Assembly: GCA_018340805.1 (NCBI GenBank)
Contig: JACMZG010001914.1
Span: 19,728,781-19,792,780 of the forward strand
Reading direction: 5' to 3'
Length of the DNA stretch: 64,000 nt
Origin: Microvelia longipes
Taxonomy: Eukaryota; Arthropoda; Insecta; Hemiptera; Veliidae
Position numbers and translations under genes: made by a program. The notes beneath the pieces were generated by a model, which did not search any database, had not been told where the DNA came from, and was given only the letters and a program-made list of their open reading frames with translations. This document shows, piece after piece, positions 23,411-36,000 of the stretch (positions within the stretch are counted from its first letter, which is position 1; each line of letters opens with the position of its first letter).

Positions 23411-25825
23411 TTTCGTTTTACGATGATTACATTATAAATGTCACAATTACAAAACAATCTCATAGCTTTTAGATAAGATACTTTTAATTTAGTTTAATTT
23501 TATCTTTAAACAACTTAATAAAAAATATAAACAACTCCATTGAAATTTATTAATGTGTTTTTTAAAAAAATAACACATTTTAAAATAAATAAAATTATTT
23601 AAATAAGAGAAAGTTAAAAGAAAATAAAATAAACAATACACTTAAGACTTTAAAATAAACATAAAATATTATAGACAAATAAATATACACACAAAATAAA
23701 TAATTTTAACGTAAAATTTAAAAAAAAAACTCATTAAAAAAATAGTAATACAGTTATGGCTAATTAAGACGACGCTATCAACTCAAAAATAGGAAAATCA
23801 ATAACTTGAGATTTTATTGGTTTTTATTTTCTTTGTATATTTTTATTAATTAATTTAAAACTTTTGTATTTATTATTTTTATTTTACTTTATTTTATCAC
23901 TTCTTCTCGATTTTATTTCTTTAATTTCTTTTGTAATTATTATATTTTTTAAAAATATAAAAAAAAATTGTCTTCAGTATTTGTTTTAGAGAAGTGAAGG
24001 TATTTATGATAATACAGAGAATTATTTTCGCATAGAGGTAGGAAGCAAATCGAAAGGTTATTTGTTTAACATATTTTCTTTAACCAGTTTAGTAGGTAAT
24101 AAAAAGTGTTCGTATTGTTTACTTTTGGTTTTTCTTTTCCTCCAGTTAGTTTCCCATATAAAGTACCGCTATATTACTCTCACAAGGCTTTGAGTGATGA
24201 ATCTATTTTTATTAATATATTCATGAAATAATTATACAAGTTTGAACATTGCTATAGAATTTACAATAAGTAGAGAAGGTATTTTAAATTCATAAATGGT
24301 GTTTTAGTCGAAAAAGTAGTATGAAATTGAATTAATTAAAAATAAAAGTGAAATAAGTGACTTTAAAAATGTTAAATAAATATTTACCTATTAAATTTAA
24401 CTTCTTCAATCAATCAATTTGATGAATTAAAACCCGTTACAGCTGGAATATGATGGGAATTTTCTGTCCAGCAACCTGTTTCTATAACACTTTTAATATT
24501 CAAATAATAATTATAAATAAGATTTTTCTAAAAACATTTAGCTTATTAAAATAATAAAAAAAAGTTTGAAGAAAATTCAACATACTTCACAATGATGATA
24601 TAGTCTACAATTTTATCTATAGATTGTATTATTTTTCTTATAGATTATAACGTTTTCTATGTATATAGATACACAGATTATAATCATCATTATAATCATT
24701 GGATTATGTACTATATCTTTTTATGTTTATGACGTCAAACTAAATTTATAAACAGGATTTTTTTTAAATTTGTTACACATAGTAAATATATAAAAAATAT
24801 TTTTTAAATTAAAACCAAAAAGAATTAATTTTAATAACATCGTTGAGTTTTTATTTATTGGAACACCTTGCCAATCGTTTACCTACCAATACTATTAACT
24901 CAAACTTTTTAAACAGAGAATACCGTTTTAAAAGTTAAACCGAAGAAAGAATAAATAAAATATTTAAATTAGTCACTGAGGTAAATGTTAAACAGATTCC
25001 AATGGGTTAACAGCCAACTAGGTGTCCTAGAAAAACAAAGGAGGATGTAAATGAACTGCGCAAACTCTTACACTTTGACTGCGGCGGTGCTAACCGGGAC
25101 CAAATCCGTTTGGTCCCTGTCATAGTATTGTCTATTTTATTAAAATGAAATTTAAAATACTCACGCAAAATAATACAAAAAAATATTTGATCTAAATCCC
25201 TTTGAAAATAGTCTTAAATTTGCTTATTGGATCATTACACTTATCGCGAGCATAAGCTGAGTTGAAACGCAGAGGAACTTTTAGATCTATTAAACAGTTC
25301 AAAAGAAAGAACGTTCTTCTCGAAACACATTCTTTTTAAATCCTGATTTTTCAATTTTCTTTTACTTTAAGTTTAAACCAAGATTTTGAGACTTAATATT
25401 TAGTAACAAAACATAACTACCAAAACAACGCTACTTTTGGCAGTCAGCGATTTCTAAAAAATAAGTTTTATCAGTGCTTTTAAAAATCGTTTAACTTTGG
25501 TTGTACCCTTTAATTTTTTAGGCGTGCAGCGCCGCCATATCGGATTCGATAAAATGGCAGTATTGCCAACACATTTTTTAAGACAAAAAAGTTTCTAGTT
25601 CGAGTTGAGATTCGTTATTCTTTTGTGTAACATAAAAGTAAATAAATGAAAATCAAAAGTTTATTTTAAAAAGTGATACTATATAATATCTTAAAACTTG
25701 ATTAAATAATTAGTAATGCATATAAAGCGCTGGGCTCAGCGATTTTATGCAATCTATGCTCTCAAAACTACCAGCCAGGCAGATAATAAAAGGTTATATT
25801 TAAATGATCCATGCTACTAAAGTGA
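23411..25825. other. A/T-rich intergenic DNA, no gene seen
   Basis: No coding-like ORF. One GC-richer patch at about 25010-25130 contains ccgggaccaaatccgtttggtccc, a short palindrome of unknown meaning. Confidence 0.5.
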
Positions 25826-26592
25826 TATATAAACCAAGTAGAGAAATAAATGTGATTTCTGTCAGACATGGCATGCAGATCACATTTTGTCTACTAGGGA
25901 GTATGCTCAAATTTTCCTATGGCGCAGCCAAAGCCCTTGTTAATGTAAACAAACTGTTTACGGTACTCAAAAGTTTTGTTTCTGTTGCATTTCTTTATAC
26001 ATTTTAGTATAAAATGTGAATAATTTATGTAAGAAATATGTTTTGTCACATCCAAAAGAGGTTTCATTGAGAATCTTTAAATACTACGTTTCTTTAAATT
26101 ACTAAAACGAGCAGCTAATTAAGCTTTTTTGGTGCCAACTACCTGTACATTTTTGCGAGTGATAAGCGTTTTTCCCTTCAAATATAATTTGTTGTTGTTA
26201 AGTTTTTGAATATAATAAAGTAATTATAATTTTAAGTTATATTTAAGGCGCTAAGCTGTCGTCTGTTTATTTTTCAAAATCTTTAAAAAAACATTTGATA
26301 TACCTTAAATATAATTTTTATTTTTCTTAAACTAAATTATTATAACAATTATTTCACAGAATTTAATGCAAGTTACTATTAAATTAGCACGTAAAATATT
26401 AGTTCGAAAACACGATAAAAAGTAAAACTCACCCAATGTTATCAGTGTTGCCAGTAAAATTAAATACCAAAACGTAAATCCTAAAAGGATTATGCGTAGT
26501 TATTCCAATTTTAGCTATTTTTTATTTTTGAGCCGGGAGCTATTTTATGTCTGAAGTTTTTTACACGGGAGTTTCCCTACTTGGTTTATATA
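25826..26592 (-). mobile_element. MITE family CCAAGTAGGGAAAC, full-length reverse copy
   Basis: The left end is tatataaaccaagtagagaa and the right end gtttccctacttggtttata. Internal sequence, read on the minus strand (tggcaacactgataacatt, gagttttactttttatcgtg), matches the copies at 33.1 and 49.7 kb. The 67-codon ORF at 25804-26007 lies inside and is not conserved as protein. Three 13-bp repeats (tttatatactact) follow the right end. Confidence 0.68.
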
Positions 26593-26619
26593 CTACTTTA
26601 TATACTACTTTATATACTA

Positions 26620-29600
26620 CCAACAATAAGGAATTTTCTCCAAAAAATAATAAGCGTACTTTTAACAAGTATTAGTCTATTTGGCTTTTAAGAATATTAT
26701 TTACGGAGTTATATTGGCTGACTATATCTTTTGTATAACCGTATTTAGAGGAAAAGTTTGTTCAGTACAAAATGGTTCGCGTTTTTCGGGCCTAAATCAC
26801 ATCCTTAAATAAGTGCTAAATCACTTATTTATAAGTAGTAAATACTTTTGACTCTTCGGTGACTCTAGTGGCATATGCCATTTTGGCTTATTGCTAACAA
26901 AAATTGATAAAAATGTGGTCCACTAGGTAAAATATATAATCTTATTTTACTTGAAGTCGAGGTGTTTTGAGTTTCTTTAAAATACTGTCTGACGAATACT
27001 TTAAAAACTATGCAAATGTAATGATCATTAGTATCAAAGCAATTTAACCGTGTTTTCCTCTCCTCTTATAGATTATGTCTTACATTTGATCATAAATGTT
27101 CATGGAACGAGGTTAATTTCTTTACTGATTTACATAGTCAATTAGTAATAGTTTGAATAATAATTCAACTTTAATTTTAATTGATGTCAAAAACCTAATA
27201 GTGCATTAAATGTTTTATCGATAGAACAACACTTAATTAAATTTAACTTACTTTAAAGTTAAAAATAAAAGGATTAATCTCTGAAACTTTTTCAAACATA
27301 AAAATGAAAGAGTCTTTTAAAATTTCAAAAATGTTGTGTGTGTTAACTCGAAGTAGAAACTTTTTTGTCTTCAAAAGTTTGTATATATTTCGAAAATTTT
27401 TCTCCTGTATTATATATTTTTTTAAAATAACTGAAATAATGTGAAACTTTAGAATACATATTTTCTCTTTTGATGCAGAAAAGTTTATACAATTTTCTCA
27501 TAACATTATTAACTGGTTTGTACCATAAATTAAAAAGTATGCAGTGTTCGTAAAACACACTCAATGCACCGAAGAAGTGGAGATAAAAAAATAATATGAA
27601 TAATGATGAAATAAATAATATGAATAATATATTATGATTATGATGAAAAAAAAATTGATCAAAATAAAAATAAGTTAAAAATGAAAAGTTAAAAAAATCA
27701 AATTAAAAAAGGTAAAAACTTTTAATAAAATATTTCAATAATAAAATCACCAATCAAATTTCATATAAGGTATTTAAGATTTTTTTTATTAAAAGTATAC
27801 AGGTAGCACCAGTTTGTAGTACCTGCTAACCAAGTATCCCAGATTTTAACACTTTGGGTATCTTCTAATAGTGATTTGAAAATTTTGACAGAAAAAATAA
27901 TATAAAAGTTAACAACCTCTGAACTACTTTTGCAAAAATTATAATCCCGATGAATCTGGTTCAAATAAAACAAAATAGTCTGTACAAGAAATCAAAGCCA
28001 GTCAACTCCCTTTTTAATTTGTATTTTAATTATATTGGCCTTAAAACTCCCTCTTAATTTTAATACTTGTTTTTTTTTCTAAAAGTAAATTTGCATTTTT
28101 TGCAGAATTGATGAATTTAAGCAAAATAAGGAAGAAAAATGTCACTGTTTTAATGCGTAGTAAAAAATTTGACACAGATATAATCAAAATTATATGTTTA
28201 CGATTTTTCACCAAACAAATATTAATAAAACTTTTAAAAGACACAAAAAATCATATGAATTGGTTTTTGTAACAAATTATGAAACTTTTATTAAAAGCTG
28301 GTTTTATATAATTACATTTTGTCAAAACTATCAATTAACAGAAATATACTAAACCAAAATATTAGTGCCAAATCTGTAATGTGCCAATATTTTACCAATT
28401 TTATAATTATTTTTAATACAAATTATAAACTTTAATAAACAAATAAAATGAAACTAACAGTATATAAAATAATCAAAGGAAAATTGAACCCACTGAATAT
28501 TTTGTGCCAATTTCAGATAATTAGTTAATATTTAAAAATGTTTATTACTTAAATAATTACATAATATTTATTAATATATCACAATGAGAACTCATTGTGA
28601 AATGAAATCTATAAAATATTGTTTTACTTTATTCTATTACAAAACGTTATTATGTACTTAAAACTTATAATATATTGTTATTTTAAAAAGGTAAGGTTTT
28701 ATAAAATAATATTCGTAGGATAAATATATTACATAAATACCAATAATAATATATATTTTTTGATGGTATAAAAGAAATTTAAAAAGTTGTTTTAATTCAA
28801 ATTATCGAGATTATTAGAAAATAAGATAAGAGATTGTAAAAAATATGATAATAAAAAACTTAAGTATTAATAAGAATAAATTGTCAAATGAATAAATTCA
28901 TACATTAACAATCTAAAACATGAATTTTACTCCATGATTGTAATTTCAAAAACATGAACCATGATATTTAATTTAATTTTATAATGTTATTAATATTTAT
29001 TATAATTATTTTAAGTTGCCATACCGAGTGTGGTTAATATGTTACACAATGGATTGCATTTTAATTATTTATAATTTTTATACTTAAACTAAATTGCTGT
29101 AATGTTTATAATGATAAATTTGATAAGCTAAGTGTAAAAAGTATTTTTGCTACTTGATATAAATAAAAAAATATACTTAGAAATTAAATAAAACAAATAT
29201 TAGGCATACAAAATTGTAAAATATTTTGCTAGTGGTAAAAGATGTTTGGACAAAATGAAAAAACAAAGTTCATTTATAATATCTAAGAAATGACAGCTAG
29301 GTATCATAATACGTAAAAAAATGCAGCTAGGTGCATAACAAATTGGCTTGAATACTAACCAATAAACTTTTTAAACAAAGTTTGTATCAGATTTATGAAT
29401 CAACAAATTAAGTTCAATATCTCCTTGAAAACAGCTACCAATTAATTAATCATAATTATATTATTTATTTAATAAGGTAGCATACAGGTTACTTTTGTCC
29501 AGCTGTCTATTATTTCTTCTCCAATGCATGTTCAGCAATATGTACATAGAGGTATTTTTACCTCCAATAGTTTTACAGTTTTACTATTAACGTTAATTTC

Positions 29601-30360
29601 ACCTTACTTTTTTTACATTACCTAGTATATAATTCAGTTATGAACTATAATAAGTCTATAAACATAGAAGTATTAATAAGTTTAATATATATATTTTTTA
29701 GTGTTAATAATTTATGGGCTCAAAAGGTAATTTTAAGGGTATGAAAAAATTAGTTTTACCCCCAAATATTTGGAAAAGCAGCTAATGCCAAACAAAGCCA
29801 TGTTTATGTAAATATTTTATTTATTAAATAATGTTTTTTTTCTTGTTGTAAATATAATGTAATCATTTTTTAAATTTAAATGAATATTAGTTTAAAACAA
29901 ACTTCTGTATTCTTATTAAAATCAGTATATTAAGAGAATAAGTACAAATAAAACAGGATCAATTAAAATATTAAAAATAACTTATGTACAACTAACTAAT
30001 AACTTAAGTTGAAACATAATACTTAAAAATATTATGTATCAACATACATTAAAAATTTGAGAGAACAATTTATAATCTAAAAATTATATTGTAAACGAAT
30101 TAATAGAGCAAACGTTTTGTTGAGGGATGATTAAAAGTCCTGCCTATTAAGTTTTATAAAAACTTAATAACTTTTAAGTTTGCCTATTAAGAACATAAAA
30201 TCGAGCTCTTTTGTGTAAAAGTGATTCAGTTCATTTGGATGATTAGGGACCCACCAAATTAAAGTGTTGCATAGAAAAGATAAATTAACTCAAAAAAAAA
30301 TAAAGTCTATACAAAACACTCACACATTTATAAAATATATATAATATATATATACTATAA

Positions 30361-30393
<33 letters not shown>

Positions 30394-30397
30394 ATTA

Positions 30398-30442
<45 letters not shown>

Positions 30443-31090
30443 GAGTGTGTCAAAGAATATTATAATCGATATCCTCAAGAATTAAATTTATATGAACTTA
30501 CAGATCTAAAATATGCATCTCTAAAATATTTGTTATAAACAACACATAAAAATATTTATTAAATAGATAATGTTCACTAATAAAATTAAACTAACCTTAA
30601 ACTATATTGTTTTGACTTTAATTTAATTAATATAATCGTTTTTATTTACTAACATTCTATTATCAGGTATTTTGTATGTATCTAGTCAGTTTATATAAAT
30701 ATGCTTTAATTTATGTATTTTAAATTATTTATACTGTAGAATTTTAGGGATATTTGACGAGTTAAATTTTGTGATTGTTGAAAAAAATCTATTATACTTC
30801 TGCAAGGATCAATAATATGTAATTATATTCATTGCTGTTTATTTAAAAAATTTCCACAATACTTCACAAGATCATGGATTAAACAGACATGTTGTTTTGA
30901 AGAATTACTTGGTATTAGTTCTATTATCAGGAATACTTATAACAAAACAAAGAGACCTCTATGCTATTAGAGTAAATATACAGTCAGATTATACGTAAAT
31001 GAGCATAAAAATACTAATTTTCAGGTCAGTTTACTCCAAATCCTCATATTTCAGCCAATAGAGTATTTGCATTTCTCCAAAAAAAATTGT
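26620..31090. other. Very A/T-rich intergenic DNA, no gene seen
   Basis: Includes a small perfect palindrome (tcacaatgag-aa-ctcattgtga, about 28580) and a (TA)n tract at 30335-30440. ORFs of 60-75 codons here are A/T-driven and look non-coding. Confidence 0.55.
30335..30440. repeat. Interrupted (TA)n microsatellite
   Basis: AT-run blocks broken by TATTATA interruptions, bounded by similar cac/gtg sequence (cactcacaca left, gtgagtgtg right), so the ends form an inverted repeat. Confidence 0.93.
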
Positions 31091-31094
31091 TTTG

Positions 31095-31500
31095 ATCATA
31101 AAATAATTAAATGTGTTTAAAAAATATATGAAGCTGTAAAAAAATATTTAATTTAATTTTCAATAGTCGAAATAAGCATTTAAACAAGAGGAGAGGGGAA
31201 ATGGGTGAGAGAGTGGGGTGAAAACGGAACATTTTAAAGGTTAGGTTTAAGGTACAGATGGGAGTTTTAGTTAGAAGTATCAACTGTTGCTTACAGTTCA
31301 ATAGAATGTAAAGAAGACTGAAACAGAACAATTCCGTGTTCCAGGTAATACAATGCCTAAGGAAAGTGATTTATCACGTTCCACGTCAGTATCATCTTGT
31401 TAACAGTATAGAATAAACTCTTATGCGTGTTGCTCTAGTGAATATTGTACTACATTCTTACGTCTGACGTCACACAAGCAGTCAAGGCCGTTTTCCCGCC
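31095..31500 (+). repeat. Duplicated segment, copy 1 (about 390 bp)
   Basis: It matches 35565-35945 in the same orientation. Shared blocks include gaggagaggggaaatgg, caattccgtgttccaggtaa, gtgaatattgtactacatt and ctgacgtcacac. Differences between copies are mostly 1-2 base insertions or deletions. No ORF is common to both. Confidence 0.72.
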
Positions 31501-33100
31501 AAAAGAACATGTTTAAATATATTTGTTTGTTTGTTTGCTATATCATCAAAAGTATAAGTTTTTTCATTCTAATATTTTACAGGGTGTTCTTTTATATGAC
31601 GTACATAAAGATAATGCAATAAAAAATTGTGCAAGTACTCTATTATATTTTTAAACTGGAGCAATGAGAAATTGGCTCAGAATGACAAGAACACAATCTT
31701 AAAATGTTAAACAATTTGACAGAGGCCAATTTTACATTTACAATGCAAGGGGTCTCTTTTTACATATCAATTACAACAAAAGATTATTATTCTCATTTTA
31801 AAGGAATCACAAAATTCTACTCGCTTAACTCTTCTATCACTTGTCATTATGTTGATCAGATGGGTTAATTTTATTTTACTTTACTATATTAAGTATTTAT
31901 ATGGAACTTATAAATTAATTTAAGTTATGCTTGTAATTATTTTTTATTATATTGTACAAATGTGCAGTTGAATGTAAGATCTTGCTTCAGTTCTGTGAAT
32001 GTAAAGCAATGTCAGAAAAGTCTGTAAAAATATACTATATTGTTCTTTAATTTTATCTATGTTAATAATCTAAGTTAAAGTTTATGCTGCAAAACAAGTC
32101 CCATCTAGTTTATAGTACTCTGGTATAGTTTAATGTAAAGTATTTTTTATTTATTTAAATAAAATAACAAGCTTTTACAATAACCAAAAATATATATTTT
32201 TATTCTACTTATTTTTATTTAATTTTAATGTCAATATACAAAATTAAATATTTCCATCATAAGGTCTCATTTTTGAAACTTTCAAATCACTTGTCAGAGC
32301 TAGAAACTATCTCTAGTAGTGAACTATTTCTTGTTTTTGCAGCAATTAAAACTTTTATTAACTATTTTAACTCGGTCTAAATTATCTTGGTGCCACTAAA
32401 TTGGACAAAATATTTTTTTATTAACTAAAAATATAATATTGATAAAAAATTTGATATTTTATACTTAAGATTATTTATGTAAGAGGCTCAATTTATTTAT
32501 TATTTTTTCCTATGTTCTTTTTTTAATTATTTTATTTATAAAAATAAATTAATAAAAAAATAGCGATTATTTTTTTTTATGGGCATGTCCTCTATGTGAA
32601 TTTCTATCCAATGCTAGATAGATAGTTCAAACAATAGTATAATTAAAATTGACAGAGTTAAGTCTGATGTCAGAGGGAGGTTACTTTCTTATGCCATGTT
32701 ATGGTTTTAAAATAGGAAAAATTACTTAAAAATAAGGTTTGAAAATGTCATGAATCAAAAAATTTGACATCACCTGGATTTTATGAAAATGAGTCAACAT
32801 ATAAGTGCTAAATGGAATATTTTAATCACTGATTTTAATATGAAATTTAGCAAGATTTAAACAAAATAGGTTTAGCTTTGGCCCAAAGGGTAAATAAGTA
32901 AAAATATTGTTATTAGTGGAGATGTTTTGACCCTACTGGTCATAATCATTCATCTGTAATAAATCATAAAATTACATCCAATTAATTGATGGAAAACAAA
33001 TTACTATGATATACATCTAATAAAATAAATTAAAAAGAAGTAAATCTTTAGAATCAAAATAATAAATCCTTTACAACACAAGGTACACTACTCTATACTT
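31501..33100. other. A/T-rich intergenic DNA, no gene seen
   Basis: No coding-like ORF or recognisable repeat beyond simple A/T tracts. Confidence 0.5.
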
Positions 33101-33101
33101 A

Positions 33102-33540
33102 TATATAAACCAAGAAGAGAAACTCCTATACTAACCCATGCAAAAAAAATCAAACCTGTGTGATCAGCTGGTCAAAAAAACCTCGCTAAAATTGAAATAA
33201 CTGTGCCTTCTATAAAGAATTTAGCAGTATTTGTGTTAAATTTAATTGGCAACACTGATAACATAAGGTAAGTTTTACTTTTTATAGAGTTTTAGTACTT
33301 TATTATGTACATACAAATTAAAATATTTTGTATTAATGTTAAAATATCCTGTGAAACAATTGTTACAATAATTTAGTAAAAGAAAAAAACTAGTAAAGGT
33401 AAATCACATGTTTTTTAAGATTTTTAAAAATATGCAGACGAAAGATTATTCCCTTAATTACAAATTACTATAATTATATTAAAAACGTATGGTTTAAAGT
33501 TGTTAAATTACCAATAACTTAATATCTGAAAGGAAAAAAC
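33102..33540 (+). mobile_element. MITE family CCAAGTAGGGAAAC, partial copy
   Basis: The left end atataaaccaagaagagaaa is followed by blocks shared with 49692-50560 (cctgtgtgatcagctg, ggcaacactgataacataag, gttttactttttat). The right end is missing or too diverged to place. Confidence 0.55.
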
Positions 33541-34539
33541 ACACATCACTCCAAAAAATATAATAAATTATTGCCACTGATTTGAATAAAAATAAAAAGT
33601 CAATGCAGTGATCTTAGACTTAAAAAGCATTTAACACTCTAGACTAAAATATATTAATAGAAAAACTATAGTATTAGAGGTTAACTTACAGACTGACTAC
33701 ATAATTAACCTCCGCAACAAGGCCTATACAAAATCTCAAATATGCCTCATAGAAAATACCTTTTTACTATTCTCATCTTAAACAAGCACCTAGCAACCAC
33801 TCTTGTTGAGCAACAACTAGTCCTTATAAGTAAATTTGAATCATTTGAAATGAATGAATATTTATTTCTTTCTCATATTAGAATAACCAATTGATTGATA
33901 AAATAAGTATTCGAATGAAAAAAAAGTGTTCTAGTTTAGTAAAGTCTTGAGAAACTTTTTTTATGTTGGGATCCTCTAAAACCCGATTTGGATACACTCC
34001 TATTCAATATTTTTTTATCTAGGAAAATTTGATAAAAAGAACAAATGATACGTTCTAAATCTATTTAGAATTCTATTTCTTCATTATTAAAATTAGAGGA
34101 TGTATGGTGGTTTTCACTTAGGCCTGTCTACAACTTCTGATTTTAACCAAACTATAAATTGAAAAAAAAAGTTTTTAGATGATTGCATTAAATCTGTATG
34201 TTCATATAAAGTATAATATAATTCATAACATAAGTTAATATAATATATATACAATACATATACAGCAAATAGTATGTTTAATTCTAATTATATATTAATT
34301 CTTCCTAAAAACTCTTTTCTGATATTTATAAAATTTTATTATAAATGTCCAATGTCATTTTATAAATATTTTTTTTCATCGGGTGAATGATGGATATTTG
34401 TGTCATTTATTATTTGTTTGTTTGTATGTGTGTTGAAAAAATGGATAAAAAATTAACAAGACATAAAAATCCAATCAAATTATGGGATTTATTTATGATT
34501 TTGCATAAAACAGTTTAATCTTAAACAGTAATGTACACA

Positions 34540-34690
34540 GAATCAAGTGGGGAACCAAATGTGATTTCTGTCAGGGACATGGCATGCAGTTGGACCCTTT
34601 GTCACCAGGGAGTTGGCTCAAATTTTCCTATAGGCGCTGACCTCTTGTTTTAGCCTGTACCTACTTTTGTAGAAAATTTAGTGTCAATGT
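34540..34690 (-). mobile_element. MITE family CCAAGTAGGGAAAC, end fragment
   Basis: It holds the terminal motif (caagtggggaaccaaatgtg) and adjacent blocks (gatttctgtcag, catggcatgcag, ctcaaattttcctat) seen at 25840-25920, so only the end of the element remains. Confidence 0.55.
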
Positions 34691-35040
34691 ATCATTAATT
34701 TCAAGTTAATTATATTGTTGTCTGTACTCATCACTATCTTTTGAAGTTTATTAGTATAAAATAATTCTGGGGCAGGGGTTAAATATCCTTTGAAATGCTT
34801 GATTTGCTTGTAAACAAATTCTCTTGCATTGGTCTTATGAGTCAGTCGTCAGATCGTAACCAATTGACTTTATAATAATTTTTCACAGGACATGTCTACC
34901 AAAAAATATTTCTGAATAAACCATTATTTTGATAAAACCTGTTATATTTTAGATTCAAGTCCTTTGCTTGAATGCAGAGGAAGACAATTGATAGTTATGT
35001 TGCAAGACCTAAAGACATACTGCTAAATACCTGCTAGCAT

Positions 35041-35160
35041 AGAAAGATATATACTAAAGGAGGCATTAGCCATCTCAATACATTGAAAGACCTGGAAACA
35101 TCTTTTTTAGGGCTCCCAGAGGCTCTGTTGTAACCTCATTGAAACTTCTCTATGACCGAG
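35041..35160 (-). mobile_element. MITE family GAGATATTATTACTAGAGGGG, reverse partial copy
   Basis: In reverse complement it matches the 39.3 kb copy (ttcaatgaggtt, gagccct, tcaatgtattgagatgg, then the terminal tagtatatatct). The other half is lost. Confidence 0.5.
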
Positions 35161-35509
35161 TTTAGGTTGATATATATTAATTGATTCGGCTTTCCACACA
35201 TTGTTTTCTGTTTGGATTTGTATTTATAAATTTTATACTATATAGAGCTACTGTAAATTTTGTTATGTTTATATTTGATTTTTTTGATAACATCAAGTGT
35301 GGTCAGGTTACTTATTCAATGTTTTCAAATTCAATCATAGGGACCCCTCTAGTGATTATACCTCTATGCCTCGCAAGTGCCATCTTGTTACATTGTTTAA
35401 TGGGATTTGTCATTTATTTAAAATTTAATTCCATTCCATTCATTTCATAATAACCGACATTTTCATCCATGCTATCTGTCTGTGAGAGGGTCATGCAGAA
35501 CTCCACTAA

Positions 35510-36000
35510 AAGGTCTAGTTGAGCTGCCTGGATGAGCTGAGACATCAAAGGATTTAAAAAATTAAATGTGTTTAAAAAAAATATTTAATTTAATTTTAAA
35601 TAGTCGAATAAGCATTTAAAGAAGAGGAGAGGGGAAATGGTGAGGAGTGGGGTGAAACCGGAACGTTTTAAAGGTTAGTTGTTAAGGGACAAGATGCGGG
35701 AGTTTAGATTAGGTATCAACACGTTGCTTTACAGTTCAACTAGAGCTGTAAGAAGACTGAACAAACAATTCCGTGTTCCAGGTAATACAAATGCCTAAGG
35801 ATGTGATTATATCACGTTTTCCACTGTCAGTACATCTTGTTGACAGCATAGAATTAAACTCTTATTGAGTGTTTCTCAAGTGAATATTGTACTACATTTT
35901 CTTACATCTGACGTCACACAGCAGTCAAGGGGGGACCGTTTTCACAAGCCACCTAAAGTCTAGTGAGCTGCCTGGATTGGAGCTGATGGACATCAAATAG
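35510..36000 (+). repeat. Duplicated segment, copy 2, with flanking direct repeats
   Basis: The 35565-35945 core repeats 31095-31500. It is bracketed by two related phrases: gtctagttgagctgcctgga (about 35513) and gtctagtgagctgcctggat (about 35952), each followed by gagctga...gacatcaaa. That arrangement suggests insertion with duplication of the flank, or a local assembly artefact. Confidence 0.65.
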
